From Candidatus Falkowbacteria bacterium CG10_big_fil_rev_8_21_14_0_10_37_14 (lineage in GTDB: Bacteria; Patescibacteriota; Patescibacteriia; Patescibacteriales; Patescibacteriaceae), in contig PFAM01000013.1 of the NCBI GenBank assembly GCA_002778705.1, positions 135,853-171,360 on the forward strand: a stretch of 35,508 nucleotides of DNA, in the 5' to 3' direction. The notes below the pieces were generated by a model, which worked only from the letters and a program-made list of their open reading frames with translations, was not told the origin of the DNA and made no database searches. The translations under genes and the position numbers were made by a program. Position 1 is the stretch's first letter. The number at the start of each line of letters is the position of its first letter. Shown piece by piece: positions 24,497-32,869 of this stretch.

Positions 24497-25660
24497 ATGA
24501 AGAAAGTTATTATAATTAATTACTCAGCTTTTACATTAGTTGAGGTGCTTTTAGTGATAGGGGTTGTCGCCGTGTTGGCTACAGCGATAATTATCGCTGT
24601 TAATCCTCTGCATCAATTGGCCGCCGCTAGAGATTCGACTAGACTAAAAAGTTTATCTACTATTCAAAAAGCTATTAATCAATATCAAGTTGATCATAAA
24701 GGTGCTTATCCGAATGGTTTAGTAACTAAACTACAAGAGATTTGTAATAATGATGTTGTTCAAAGTCAATGTTTGGCTGATGGTAAATTGTATTTAGGAG
24801 AGTTGACAAATAATCAAGAATATTTAACTAGACTGCCAGTTGATGATTTAGCTACCAGCTCTTTGGGAACTGGTTATCAAGCGGCTATTAATTCTGCTGG
24901 GCGAGTAGTTTTATCGGCGATGTATGCTGAGTTAGCCAGTATCACTGTTGGTGATCCTGATTCATTGCTTCGTGATTTTGGGACGGCCGAGGGTTTAGTT
25001 GGTTGGTGGATGCTTAATGATTTATATGGAGCTAAAGATTTGAGCGGGTATGGGAAAAATGGCAATTTGTTTGGTGGGGTAGCTACTTCTACTGGCATGA
25101 ATAATAAAATAAACGGTTCTTATGATTTTTTAGCTAACTTGGTTGTGCCATATGCTGGCGTAAGTATACCATCAACTAATATTCACGATGTTGGAACTGC
25201 TTGGACGATGGGCGCTTGGTTTTATAATAATTTATCGAGTGCTACCGGCACGATGCAAACTATTTTAACTAGAAATGGACAGAGTCAACCGAATTATGGT
25301 CATTGGTGGATTATAGCCTATTCTAATAAAAAATTATTATTACAAATTAATAATGGAATTAATGTTAATTTAATTTGGAGTGCTGTGCTTATTTCTGACC
25401 AATGGCAACATTTAGTTTTAAGAATGAACAATGATAACGCTGTGGAGCTTTTTGTGAATAATATTGCAAAAGGGAAAAAAAAGATACCAGGTGTTTATAA
25501 AGAAGTTTTAGTTAGAAATTCTATTTCTTTGGGAGCGTATAATGGCAGTACTGGACCTGCTTATCGCTTAGGCGGTAAGCTAGCCGATGTGCGTATTTAC
25601 AATCGACCTCTTAGTAATCAAGAAATCAGTGGTTGGTATAATGCAACTAAAACTAAATAA
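24497..25660 (+). CDS. Prepilin-like protein fused to a LamG (concanavalin A-like) domain
   Basis: 387 aa. A short leader ends SA|FTLVEVLLVIGVVAVLATAIII: class III prepilin N-terminus with Glu at +5 and an N-terminal helix, but Ala rather than Gly at -1. Residues ~45-150 form a pseudopilin-type globular part (STIQKAINQYQVDHKGAYP ... LGTGYQAAINSAGRVVLSAMY). Residues ~165-385 are a LamG_3-type jelly roll: GLVGWWMLND, DLSGYGKNGNLFGG, WTMGAWFYN, WQHLVLRMNNDNAVELFVN, GKLADVRIYNRPLSNQEI. It is likely a minor, possibly tip-located pilin with a carbohydrate- or surface-binding lectin head (inference). Monocistronic. Confidence 0.87.
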   Translation: MKKVIIINYSAFTLVEVLLVIGVVAVLATAIIIAVNPLHQLAAARDSTRLKSLSTIQKAINQYQVDHKGAYPNGLVTKLQEICNNDVVQSQCLADGKLYLGELTNNQEYLTRLPVDDLATSSLGTGYQAAINSAGRVVLSAMYAELASITVGDPDSLLRDFGTAEGLVGWWMLNDLYGAKDLSGYGKNGNLFGGVATSTGMNNKINGSYDFLANLVVPYAGVSIPSTNIHDVGTAWTMGAWFYNNLSSATGTMQTILTRNGQSQPNYGHWWIIAYSNKKLLLQINNGINVNLIWSAVLISDQWQHLVLRMNNDNAVELFVNNIAKGKKKIPGVYKEVLVRNSISLGAYNGSTGPAYRLGGKLADVRIYNRPLSNQEISGWYNATKTK

Positions 25661-25715
25661 ATGATTAAAAATAATTTAATAATTTTTAGCTTAAATAAAT
25701 AAAATATTTTGGGTA

Positions 25716-25744
25716 TTGACACAGGGTCCAACTCGGATTAAAAT
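25716..25744 (+). promoter_or_regulatory. groESL promoter
   Basis: Perfect TTGACA (25716-25721), 17-bp spacer, TAAAAT (25739-25744), followed directly by the CIRCE element. Confidence 0.85.
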
Positions 25745-25752
25745 ACTTTTGC

Positions 25753-25779
25753 TTAGCACTCTAAAGTCTAGACTGCTAA
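25753..25779. promoter_or_regulatory. CIRCE operator (HrcA binding site)
   Basis: TTAGCACTC - 9 nt - GACTGCTAA. The consensus is TTAGCACTC-N9-GAGTGCTAA, so there is one mismatch. It lies just after the groESL -10 box, where HrcA binding blocks transcription. hrcA itself is not in the window. Confidence 0.92.
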
Positions 25780-25823
25780 GTTTTCACTGTTAATAATTAT
25801 TTAAAAGCCTTTGGCTGAAAATT

Positions 25824-26114
25824 ATGAATCTAAAACCATTATACGGTAATGTAATCGTCAAACCGTTGGCTGATGAAACCGTAACTAAGTCCGGCATTGT
25901 AATCCCGGATACTGTCAGCAAAGAGAAACCTGAGAAAGGGGAAGTGGTGGCTGTTGGCACCGGTCGCTTGCAAGAAGGTGGAACTATTGTGCCATTAATT
26001 GTGAAGATTGGTGATAAAGTAATGTTTCGTAAATATTCTCCAGATGAAATTAAAGTTGATGGGCAGGAATATTTGGTGATTAAGGAAGCGGATATCATGT
26101 TAATTATAGAGTAG
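25824..26114 (+). CDS. groS: Co-chaperonin GroES
   Basis: 96 aa, full length. KPLYGNVIVKPLADETVTKSGIVIPD is the conserved N-terminus and mobile loop region; GEVVAVGTGR, KIGDKVMFRKYSPDEIKVDGQEYLVIKEADIMLIIE completes the fold. It forms the heptameric lid of GroEL. It is 53 bp before groEL and under the CIRCE promoter. Confidence 0.97.
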   Translation: MNLKPLYGNVIVKPLADETVTKSGIVIPDTVSKEKPEKGEVVAVGTGRLQEGGTIVPLIVKIGDKVMFRKYSPDEIKVDGQEYLVIKEADIMLIIE

Positions 26115-26124
26115 TGCGTTTTTA

Positions 26125-26166
26125 CTTTATAAACTTTTGACTTTACAAATTTTATAAACTTATAGA
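26125..26166. repeat. Intergenic repeat, copy B (inverted)
   Basis: ACTTTATAAACTTTTGACTT and TTTATAAACTT words are the reverse complement of copies A (16665-16705) and C (27825-27859). It fills the groES-groEL gap. Confidence 0.5.
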
Positions 26167-26167
26167 T

Positions 26168-27814
26168 ATGTCTAAAATTATTATTTTTGATGAGAAAGCT
26201 CGTTTAGCTTTAAAGCGAGGGGCTGATCAATTAGCAGCTGCTGTGAAAGTGACCATGGGCCCGAAGGGGCGCAATGTGGTAATTGAAAGATCTTATGGTG
26301 CGCCAATTATTACCAAGGATGGTGTAACTGTAGCTAAGGAAATTGAACTGGAAGACAAGTTTGAAAATATTGGTGCGGAAATTATTAAAGAAGCGGCTAG
26401 CAAAACTAATGATGCGGCTGGTGATGGTACTACCACGGCGACCGTATTAGCTGAAGCAATTATTGCTGAAGGTATGAAATTAGTGGCAGCTGGAGTAAGC
26501 CCGATTGAGATTCGATTAGGTATTGAAAAAAAAGTGGCGGAAGTGGTTAATAATTTAAAAACCATGTCTAAAATCATTTCCACTAAAGATGAAATTGCTC
26601 AAGTAGCTTCTATTTCAGCTAACGATCCAGAAATTGGAGCAATTATTGCCGAGGCAATGGAATCGGTTGGTAAAGATGGCGTGATTACTGTGGAGGAAGG
26701 TCAATCTTTTGGTGTGGAAAAAGAAGTGGTGGAGGGAATGCAATTTGATAAGGGTTATGTTTCGCCTTATATGATTAGCAATCCGGAATCTATGAAAGCG
26801 GAAATGAATGATCCGTACATTTTGATTACTGATAAAAAAATTGGCTCTGTCCATGATATTTTGCCTTTGCTTGAAAAATTAGTGCAGGCTGGTCGTAAAG
26901 ACTTAGTGATTATTGCGGATGATATTGACGGTGAGGCTTTAGCGACTTTTGTGGTTAATAAAATGCGTGGAACTTTCAATGTCTTGGGCATTAAAGCCCC
27001 TGGCTTTGGTGATCGTCGTAAGGCGATGCTTGAAGATATTGGGGTGTTAACTGGTGCGAAAGTTATTTCTGAAGATATCGGCTTAAAATTAGATGGTGTT
27101 GATTTGTCTGATCTTGGTCAGGCTCGTAAAGTGGTGGCTACTAAAGATACTACTACGATTGTTGATGGTAAGGGCGATGAACAAACTATTAAAGCTCGCA
27201 TTGAACAATTAAAGAAAGAAAGAGAATTATCTGATTCTGATTATGACAAGGAAAAGATTCAAGAAAGATTAGCTAAGTTGTCTGGTGGTGTAGCTGTGAT
27301 TAAAGTTGGGGCAGCGACTGAAACTGAAATGAAAGAAAAGAAAGATCGGATTGAAGACGCTTTAAATGCGACTCGTGCGGCTGTGGAGGAAGGTGTAGTA
27401 GCTGGCGGAGGTTTAGCTCTAGCAATAGCTGGTAATGTCTTTGCCGAATTAAACAATCAATCGGAATCGGTTGGTTCTCGCATTATTGCCGCAGCCTTAA
27501 TTGCCCCATTAAAACAGATTGCTAATAATGCTGGTAAGGATGGCTCGCTAGTTTTATATCGTATTATGGATGAGCATAAAAACGGTAAGACTAATGTGGG
27601 CTACAACGCAGCTAACGATACTTTTGTGGATATGTTTGAAGCAGGGATTATTGATCCGACTAAGGTGGTGCGTTCTGCTTTGGAGAATGCTGCTTCAGCG
27701 GCGATGATGTTCTTAACTACCGAAGCAGTGATTGCCGATAAACCGAAAGAAAAGAATGAAGCGGATATGGGTGGTGGTATGGGCGGAATGAATCCAGGGA
27801 TGATGGGGATGTAG
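26168..27814 (+). CDS. groL: Chaperonin GroEL
   Basis: 548 aa, full length. [31 protein letters not shown] and the nucleotide motif [14 protein letters not shown] are intact (Asp of GDGTTT for ATP hydrolysis). GGGLALAIA and the C-terminal Gly-Met tail ([14 protein letters not shown]) are present. It folds proteins in a double ring with GroES. Confidence 0.99.
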   Translation: MSKIIIFDEKARLALKRGADQLAAAVKVTMGPKGRNVVIERSYGAPIITKDGVTVAKEIELEDKFENIGAEIIKEAASKTNDAAGDGTTTATVLAEAIIAEGMKLVAAGVSPIEIRLGIEKKVAEVVNNLKTMSKIISTKDEIAQVASISANDPEIGAIIAEAMESVGKDGVITVEEGQSFGVEKEVVEGMQFDKGYVSPYMISNPESMKAEMNDPYILITDKKIGSVHDILPLLEKLVQAGRKDLVIIADDIDGEALATFVVNKMRGTFNVLGIKAPGFGDRRKAMLEDIGVLTGAKVISEDIGLKLDGVDLSDLGQARKVVATKDTTTIVDGKGDEQTIKARIEQLKKERELSDSDYDKEKIQERLAKLSGGVAVIKVGAATETEMKEKKDRIEDALNATRAAVEEGVVAGGGLALAIAGNVFAELNNQSESVGSRIIAAALIAPLKQIANNAGKDGSLVLYRIMDEHKNGKTNVGYNAANDTFVDMFEAGIIDPTKVVRSALENAASAAMMFLTTEAVIADKPKEKNEADMGGGMGGMNPGMMGM

Positions 27815-27824
27815 CGCGTAGTGC

Positions 27825-27859
27825 AAGTTAAAAGTTCGTAAAGTTTATAAAGTTAAAAG
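27825..27859. repeat. Intergenic repeat, copy C
   Basis: GTTAAAAGTTCGTAAAG then TTTATAAAGTTAAAAG, close to copy A and opposite to copy B, so copies B and C flank groEL as inverted repeats. Confidence 0.5.
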
Positions 27860-27885
27860 TAGGGCCATTTGGTCCTACTTTTTGC
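27854..27885 (+). terminator. groESL terminator
   Basis: AAAAGTAGG(g)CC and GG(t)CCTACTTTTT form a stem around a short loop ending in a T-run, about 45 bp after groEL. Confidence 0.85.
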
Positions 27886-27909
27886 TTTACTTTTTTTTCT
27901 TGTTATAAT
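27882..27909 (+). promoter_or_regulatory. Promoter of the phosphomannomutase gene
   Basis: TTGCTT (27882-27887), 16-bp spacer, TGT + TATAAT (27904-27909). It lies directly after the groESL terminator and leaves a ~40-nt leader. Confidence 0.6.
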
Positions 27910-27956
27910 GATAAGCAGAATGATTAACCTGTGTATAAATAATTTAAAGATAAACT

Positions 27957-29321
27957 ATGACAACTAATCCGAAAGTCTTTAAGACTTATGACATCCGTGG
28001 TGTTTACAAAGAAGAATTTGATGAAGAATTGGCTTACCGATTAGGGTTAGCCTTTGTTAAAATGCGTTCTGATGAATTAGGACGTGGTGATTTGAAACTG
28101 GTAGTGGCTCGTGATATGCGTTTGTCTAGCCCAACTTTACACGCTGAAGTGGTGCGAGGAATAACTGATGCGGGGGCAACTGTAATTGATATTGGCTTAG
28201 CTTCTACACCAACTTTTTATTTTGCGGTGGCTAATTATGAATATGATGGAGGTATTCAAATTTCGGCTAGTCATAATCCTAAAGAATATAATGGCTTTAA
28301 ATTAGTGAGAGAGAGAGCTTTACCGATTGGGGCTGGAACCGGTATGGAAGAAATTCAAACATTGGTGATGACAGCCGAATTGTCGGTGGCAAAAATTAAA
28401 GGCACAGTGGAAACTGAAGAGGAGGTTTTACATGACCAAGTGGCACATGATTTAGCTTCTATTAGTGTGATAGATTTAAAACCATTTAAAATTGTGATTG
28501 ATCCGGCAAATGCTATGGGGGCACAGTATTTTGAAGAGTTGTTTATTCATTTGCCAGGCGAGTTGATTAAAATGAATTGGGAATTAGATGGGACTTTTCC
28601 GGCGCACCAAGCTGATCCTTTGCAACCAGAAAATATGTTGGCCTTGTGTGAAAAAGTAAAAGAGGAAGGGGCGGATTTAGGTATTGCAACTGACGGTGAT
28701 GGTGATCGTATTTTCTTTGTTGATAATTTGGGCGTGGCGGTAGAGCCGGGGATTGTGAGGGCTGTTTTAGCTAAGATATTTTTGGAAGAGAGGCCAGGGT
28801 CAAAAATAGCTTATGATATCCGTCCGGGGCGAATTACTCCAGAAACAATTATTAAGCATGGTGGCACACCAATTGTGACGCATGTGGGACATTCTTTAAT
28901 TAAAGCACAAGCGGTACAAGAGGGAGCTTTTTTCGCTGGTGAATCCAGTGGTCATTTCTTTTTGAATATGGAAGAAGGTTGCTATGAAGTACCGATGATC
29001 GTGGCTTTAAAAGTAATGTTGGAGCTATCTAAAGCGGATAGAAGTTTTGCTGAATATTTAGCGCCTTATAAAAAATATTTTAATTCCGGGGAAATTAATT
29101 CTAAGGTGGAAAATGTGCTAGCTAAATTATCAGAAATTAAAGAAACGTATAAAAACGGAAAAATTAATGAGCTAGATGGCGTAACTGTGGAGTTCCCTGA
29201 TTTTTGGTTTAATGTTCGGGCTTCTAATACTGAGGCTTGGTTGAGATTAAATTTGGAAGCGGTTAGTGAGGAAGTGATGCTTGCTAAGCGAGATGAGGTT
29301 TTAAAACTAATTAATAGTTAA
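27957..29321 (+). CDS. manB: Phosphomannomutase/phosphoglucomutase
   Basis: 454 aa, alpha-D-phosphohexomutase superfamily. It interconverts hexose 1- and 6-phosphates for sugar-nucleotide and surface polysaccharide synthesis. Start KTYDIRGVY. Phosphoserine S105 in SASHNPKEYNGFK, metal loop D246-GDGDR, sugar-specificity loop GESSGHFF, phosphate-binding C-terminal RASNTEAWLRLNLEA. Dual PMM/PGM use is common; which sugar is used cannot be told. Monocistronic between two terminators. Confidence 0.92.
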   Translation: MTTNPKVFKTYDIRGVYKEEFDEELAYRLGLAFVKMRSDELGRGDLKLVVARDMRLSSPTLHAEVVRGITDAGATVIDIGLASTPTFYFAVANYEYDGGIQISASHNPKEYNGFKLVRERALPIGAGTGMEEIQTLVMTAELSVAKIKGTVETEEEVLHDQVAHDLASISVIDLKPFKIVIDPANAMGAQYFEELFIHLPGELIKMNWELDGTFPAHQADPLQPENMLALCEKVKEEGADLGIATDGDGDRIFFVDNLGVAVEPGIVRAVLAKIFLEERPGSKIAYDIRPGRITPETIIKHGGTPIVTHVGHSLIKAQAVQEGAFFAGESSGHFFLNMEEGCYEVPMIVALKVMLELSKADRSFAEYLAPYKKYFNSGEINSKVENVLAKLSEIKETYKNGKINELDGVTVEFPDFWFNVRASNTEAWLRLNLEAVSEEVMLAKRDEVLKLINS

Positions 29322-29339
29322 AGTCGATATGATAAAAAA

Positions 29340-29374
29340 GACCGTTCTGACATTGTGTCAGAACGGTATTTTAT
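29340..29374. terminator. Bidirectional terminator
   Basis: A perfect 12-bp stem ACCGTTCTGACA/TGTCAGAACGGT around TTG, with an A-run before and a T-rich stretch after. Shared by the mutase gene and the convergent minus-strand gene. Confidence 0.92.
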
Positions 29375-29733
29375 TGTAGGTTATCAAAGATACTTTGAAA
29401 TTTTTCTCGAAAACGACTTGGTCGTCCAGAATTAATATAGTGTTCTTTGATTTCTTCATCGGTTGGTTGGTGGTTAACACGCAGTCCGGTAAAATAAATA
29501 TTTTCCGGGCTGGACATTTCTGCGATTTGTAAAGCCAAATAAAGTTCTTGCGCACTGATGTGTGGGCAAGCTGAAAATATTAAAGCGTATTGATCTTTAA
29601 TGGCGGCACAGTATAATTCGTCGCATTCTTCGGTCGACAATTTTTTATTTAAAATAGTTTCGGCTAGGTCTATTTTTTGTCGAGCATAGCTTTCTAATTT
29701 TTCAGCAATGCATTTTGTATGAAATGTAATCAT
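29371..29733 (-). CDS. Hypothetical protein, about 120 aa
   Basis: The ATG at 29733 is chosen over the adjacent GTG because AGGAG lies 7 nt upstream. Mostly helical, acidic. SARxxID-like helix near the N-terminus (KLESYARQKIDLAETILNKKLSTEE), cysteines at several sites (CDELYCAAIK, SACPH), and a basic end (SGRPSRFREKF). No family recognised. It is about 50 bp downstream of trpS on the same strand. Confidence 0.65.
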   Translation of the reverse strand: MITFHTKCIAEKLESYARQKIDLAETILNKKLSTEECDELYCAAIKDQYALIFSACPHISAQELYLALQIAEMSSPENIYFTGLRVNHQPTDEEIKEHYINSGRPSRFREKFQSIFDNLQ

Positions 29734-29787
29734 CACGAAACTCCTGTAAGGTACGATAATATATAAATAACTAATTTATAATCTAAT

Positions 29788-30759
29788 TTATAATCCAAGC
29801 TGGGTACGGACTTTAGCTAAGACGGTGGCAGCTAAAGGTTCGACTTGCTTTTGGCCATCAGCTAATATTGTTAAAACCTGCTCATCACTATAGTGCTTAG
29901 CTTTTTCTTGAAAATTAGTCAAGAACTTACTAACACTGTTGGCAATGCGTTGTTTGAATTGACCATAACCACAATCAGTAAATTCTTTTTCTAGATCTTT
30001 TATCTTTTTGTTTTCTAAGATTGAGAGAATAGTTAAGAGGTTGGAAATGCCAGGTTTGTTGGCTGGGTCATATTTAATCACCGTGTCTGAATCAGTGGCG
30101 GCACGCATAATTTTTTTAGTAGCAACCTCTGGGCTATCATTTAAAGAAATGCAATTATTTTCACCGATAGATTTACTCATTTTTTTAGTTGGGTCGTCTA
30201 AGCCCATGATGCGAGAGCCTTCAGAACGAATTAGTGCGGAAGGGATTTTAAAGGTTTCACCATAGTCATGATTAAAACGCTTAGCTAAATCACGAGCCAG
30301 TTCGACATGTTGTAATTGGTCGTGACCTACGGGCACGGTGTCAGTGTTATATAATAAAATATCAGCAGCCATTAAAATTGGGTAGTCAAAAAGACCGACA
30401 CTAGGATTGATTTGTTTAGAGGCTGCGTCCTTATATTGAGTCATATTTTCTAAATCACTCATGCGAGCACTGGTGCAATTTAAAATCCAGGCTAGCTCGG
30501 TGTGTTCTTTGATATCAGATTGACGGAAAATGATAGATTTTTTAGGGTCAATGCCAGCAGCTAAATAACTACGGGCTATGGCGATGATATTGTTATGTAA
30601 AGCTTTTTTATCTTGAGGCACGGTGATGGCGTGATAATCAACAACGCAAAAAATAGAGTGATGGTCGTGTTGTAAATCTACCCACTGACTTAAGGCCCCA
30701 AAATAATTACCTAAGTGTAAATCTCCTGTTGGCTTAATGCCAGAAAAAATAGTTTTCAT
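29788..30759 (-). CDS. trpS: Tryptophan-tRNA ligase
   Basis: 323 aa, class I synthetase, usual bacterial length (~330). The HIGH motif reads GDLHLGN and the KMSKS motif is KKMSKSIGENN. The Trp-pocket region includes NPSVGLFDYPILMAADILLYNTDTVPVGHDQLQHVELARDLA. It charges tRNA-Trp. It starts 7 bp after tsaD ends on the same strand, so the two share a transcript. Confidence 0.97.
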   Translation of the reverse strand: MKTIFSGIKPTGDLHLGNYFGALSQWVDLQHDHHSIFCVVDYHAITVPQDKKALHNNIIAIARSYLAAGIDPKKSIIFRQSDIKEHTELAWILNCTSARMSDLENMTQYKDAASKQINPSVGLFDYPILMAADILLYNTDTVPVGHDQLQHVELARDLAKRFNHDYGETFKIPSALIRSEGSRIMGLDDPTKKMSKSIGENNCISLNDSPEVATKKIMRAATDSDTVIKYDPANKPGISNLLTILSILENKKIKDLEKEFTDCGYGQFKQRIANSVSKFLTNFQEKAKHYSDEQVLTILADGQKQVEPLAATVLAKVRTQLGL

Positions 30760-30766
30760 AGTATAG

Positions 30767-31801
30767 TTATTTTAATTTTAAATTAGGATTGGCTTTTAAT
30801 TTGTGCCAAGGAGTAAATTGACCAGCGTGATATTGAAAAATAGCGGCGGAAGCTATCATGGCGGCATTGTCGGTAGTGTAAGGTAAAGGGGCAATAATAA
30901 CTGGTAAGCCTTGACCTAAAGCTTTAGCAGTTAAAAAGGCTCGTAAGCGTTTATTAGCGGAAACGCCACCGGCTAACATGATGGTTTTAGTTTTATATTT
31001 TTTGGCTGCTTGTAAGGTTTTAGTGGTAATAATATCGGTAACAGCTTGTTCGAATTCTTCAGCGTAAGCGTTGGTGTGATTTTTAGCAGCTTTGTCTTTT
31101 TGTACTTGATAAAGTAAGGCGGTTTTAAGTCCAGAAAAAGAAAAATTAAAATCACCAGAATGAAGCATGGGGCGAGGTAGTTTTACTTTAAATTGTTCGT
31201 CAATTTGTGCAGCCTTAGCAATGGCTGGACCGCCTGGATAACCTAGACCTAAAATTTTAGCTGCTTTGTCAAAGGCTTCACCTGCGGCGTCATCTTTGGT
31301 GTCGCCAACAATCTTGTATTTTAAATGGTCTGTCATTAAGACTAGTAAATTGTGACCACCAGAGACCGTCATTACTAAACAAGGAAATTGAATTGATTGA
31401 TTATTAAGCCAATTAGCATAGATGTGCCCGGCGATATGGTTAACTGAGATAAGTGGTAATTTCCAAGCATAAGACAGTGAACGAGCTGTTTCAACGCCAA
31501 CCATGAGAGAGGTTATTAAGCCAGGACCTGTGGTAACTGCAATCGCTTGTAATTCTTGAGTAGCATTAGAACCGCTTAACCCCGCTTCTTTAAGAGCACT
31601 GTTAACAACCGGTATAATGTTACGACAGTGTTCTCTGGCAGCAATTTCTGGAATAACTCCACCATATTGTTTGTGAATATCTATTTGGGAGGCAATAATG
31701 TTAGATAAAATATGTAAAGAATTGCCATCGTCTGCTATAATAGAGGCGGCTGTTTCATCGCAACTGGATTCTATGGCTAATATTTTTATTTCTTTTTTCA
31801 T
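30767..31801 (-). CDS. tsaD: tRNA N6-adenosine threonylcarbamoyltransferase
   Basis: 344 aa, full length, ASKHA fold. ILAIESSCDETAASII is the N-terminal phosphate loop; the metal histidines are in VNHIAGHIYANWL; VSGGHNLLV, FNFSFSGLKTALLYQ and MLAGGVSANKRLR complete the active site. It transfers threonylcarbamoyl to A37 of ANN-decoding tRNAs (with TsaB/C/E), which would include the Ile(UAU) tRNA here. It heads the tsaD-trpS transcript. Confidence 0.97.
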   Translation of the reverse strand: MKKEIKILAIESSCDETAASIIADDGNSLHILSNIIASQIDIHKQYGGVIPEIAAREHCRNIIPVVNSALKEAGLSGSNATQELQAIAVTTGPGLITSLMVGVETARSLSYAWKLPLISVNHIAGHIYANWLNNQSIQFPCLVMTVSGGHNLLVLMTDHLKYKIVGDTKDDAAGEAFDKAAKILGLGYPGGPAIAKAAQIDEQFKVKLPRPMLHSGDFNFSFSGLKTALLYQVQKDKAAKNHTNAYAEEFEQAVTDIITTKTLQAAKKYKTKTIMLAGGVSANKRLRAFLTAKALGQGLPVIIAPLPYTTDNAAMIASAAIFQYHAGQFTPWHKLKANPNLKLK

Positions 31802-31843
31802 AAGGGTATTATAACCGTAAAACTATAAAATTGGCAATTGTAA

Positions 31844-31868
31844 ACAAAAACACCTCTTTTGGAGGTGC
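31844..31868 (-). terminator. Terminator hairpin before tsaD
   Basis: CACCTC/GAGGTG stem with a 5-nt loop, followed on the minus strand by TTTTTGTTT. It would end the tRNA-Glu-side transcript ahead of tsaD. Confidence 0.7.
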
Positions 31869-31872
31869 GTTT

Positions 31873-31890
31873 GGTAGCCATACGGAGAAT
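31873..31890 (-). pseudogene. Remnant of a tRNA-Glu 3' end
   Basis: GTAGCC-n-TACGGAGAAT matches the acceptor and T-arm end of tRNA-Glu (32008-32025) with one mismatch, then diverges. The region 31891-31960 shows no cloverleaf. Like the intact gene it is followed by a terminator. Confidence 0.5.
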
Positions 31891-31960
31891 TATTATTTTC
31901 ATTTGTTGCTTCGGATTAGTTCGCTGCCAATCAGTTTGATTCTCTATTGATAGTCACATA

Positions 31961-32005
31961 AAAATAACATAAAGTAGGGCGAATACGCCACTTTGTGTTA
32001 TTTTG
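31961..32005 (-). terminator. tRNA-Glu terminator
   Basis: A long stem (AAAATAACA.AAAGT..GGCG with CGCCACTTT.TGTTATTTT) around a 4-nt loop lies just 3' of tRNA-Glu on the minus strand and ends in TTATTTTT. Confidence 0.82.
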
Positions 32006-32008
32006 ATG

Positions 32009-32080
32009 TAGCCCTACGGAGAATCGAACTCCGATTATCAGGTTGAAAACCTGGTGTCCTAACCATTAGACGATAAGGCC
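32009..32080 (-). tRNA. tRNA-Glu (anticodon UUC)
   Basis: 72 nt on the minus strand. Acceptor GGCCTTA/TAGGGCT (G1-U72 wobble), D-arm with TCTAATGGTTAGGA, anticodon loop TTTTCAA (TTC), T-arm CGGAGTTCGATTCTCCG. CCA not encoded. A promoter lies upstream: TTGACG (32122-32127), 17 bp, TATATT (32099-32104) on the minus strand. Confidence 0.96.
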
Positions 32081-32188
32081 ATATTAGATAACGCCCATAA
32101 TATAACCTAAAAAATAAACCTCGTCAAGATGTTGGCCTGGGTCTATATTTTTCTTTAAAAACAGTGTATTATTAAGATAAAACAATTT

Positions 32189-32869
32189 ATGTTAAGAAAA
32201 ACAGAAAAAATAACAGGTGAATTAGCTTCGTGGAAGTGGGTTTTGTTATCAGTTTTATTGAGCCTATTATTAATTTCGGTGTCAGTTCAATACTTTAGAA
32301 CACGAACTATTGTCAATGAATTACGAGGGTCAAAAATGGGTATGGATAGATCGTTAGTTGTATGGGCTGAGGCAAGAAAAATTTTAGACTGGCCTTTGGA
32401 TAAGCCAATGATAGTTGAGGTTAGTACTGTAAATAATTTGCAAACTCATCAGCCATTTTTTAAGGCAGCGATTAATGGAGATTGGTTGATTTTTAATAGC
32501 GACCAAGTAGCCTTGTATCGGCCAAGTGAACATAAAATTATTAATGTAGGGTCGTGGTATGTGGATAATGCTATTTTACCAAAAGACAATAGTGTGAGTG
32601 TGGAGATTCGTAATGGTAGTGAAAAAACTGGTAGAGCTGGAGACTTGGCGACTTTATGGCAAGCTGATAGCCGTCTTAGAATAGTTGGTATTAATAATGC
32701 GGCGACTACAACTTATCAAAATAGTTTAGTGATTAAAAATAACAAAAGTGATATTAGTTTTCTGGATGAATATTGGCAACGGGCGGTAACTACTACGATG
32801 CCAGCAATGGAATCTAGTAGTACAGCTGATATTTTAATTATTTTAGGTAATGATTATGTTAAAAAGTGA
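32189..32869 (+). CDS. Membrane-anchored LytR_C-domain protein
   Basis: 226 aa. A cytoplasmic N-terminus and one TM helix (residues ~17-36) lead to an extracytoplasmic part. The C-terminal ~95 residues (VSVEIRNGSEKTGRAGDLATLWQ ... ADILIILGNDY) match the LytR_C fold that follows the LytR-CpsA-Psr catalytic domain in cell-envelope attachment enzymes; here no LCP domain is present. It overlaps the next gene and is probably co-transcribed. Likely cell-wall associated; precise role unknown. Confidence 0.7.
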   Translation: MLRKTEKITGELASWKWVLLSVLLSLLLISVSVQYFRTRTIVNELRGSKMGMDRSLVVWAEARKILDWPLDKPMIVEVSTVNNLQTHQPFFKAAINGDWLIFNSDQVALYRPSEHKIINVGSWYVDNAILPKDNSVSVEIRNGSEKTGRAGDLATLWQADSRLRIVGINNAATTTYQNSLVIKNNKSDISFLDEYWQRAVTTTMPAMESSSTADILIILGNDYVKK

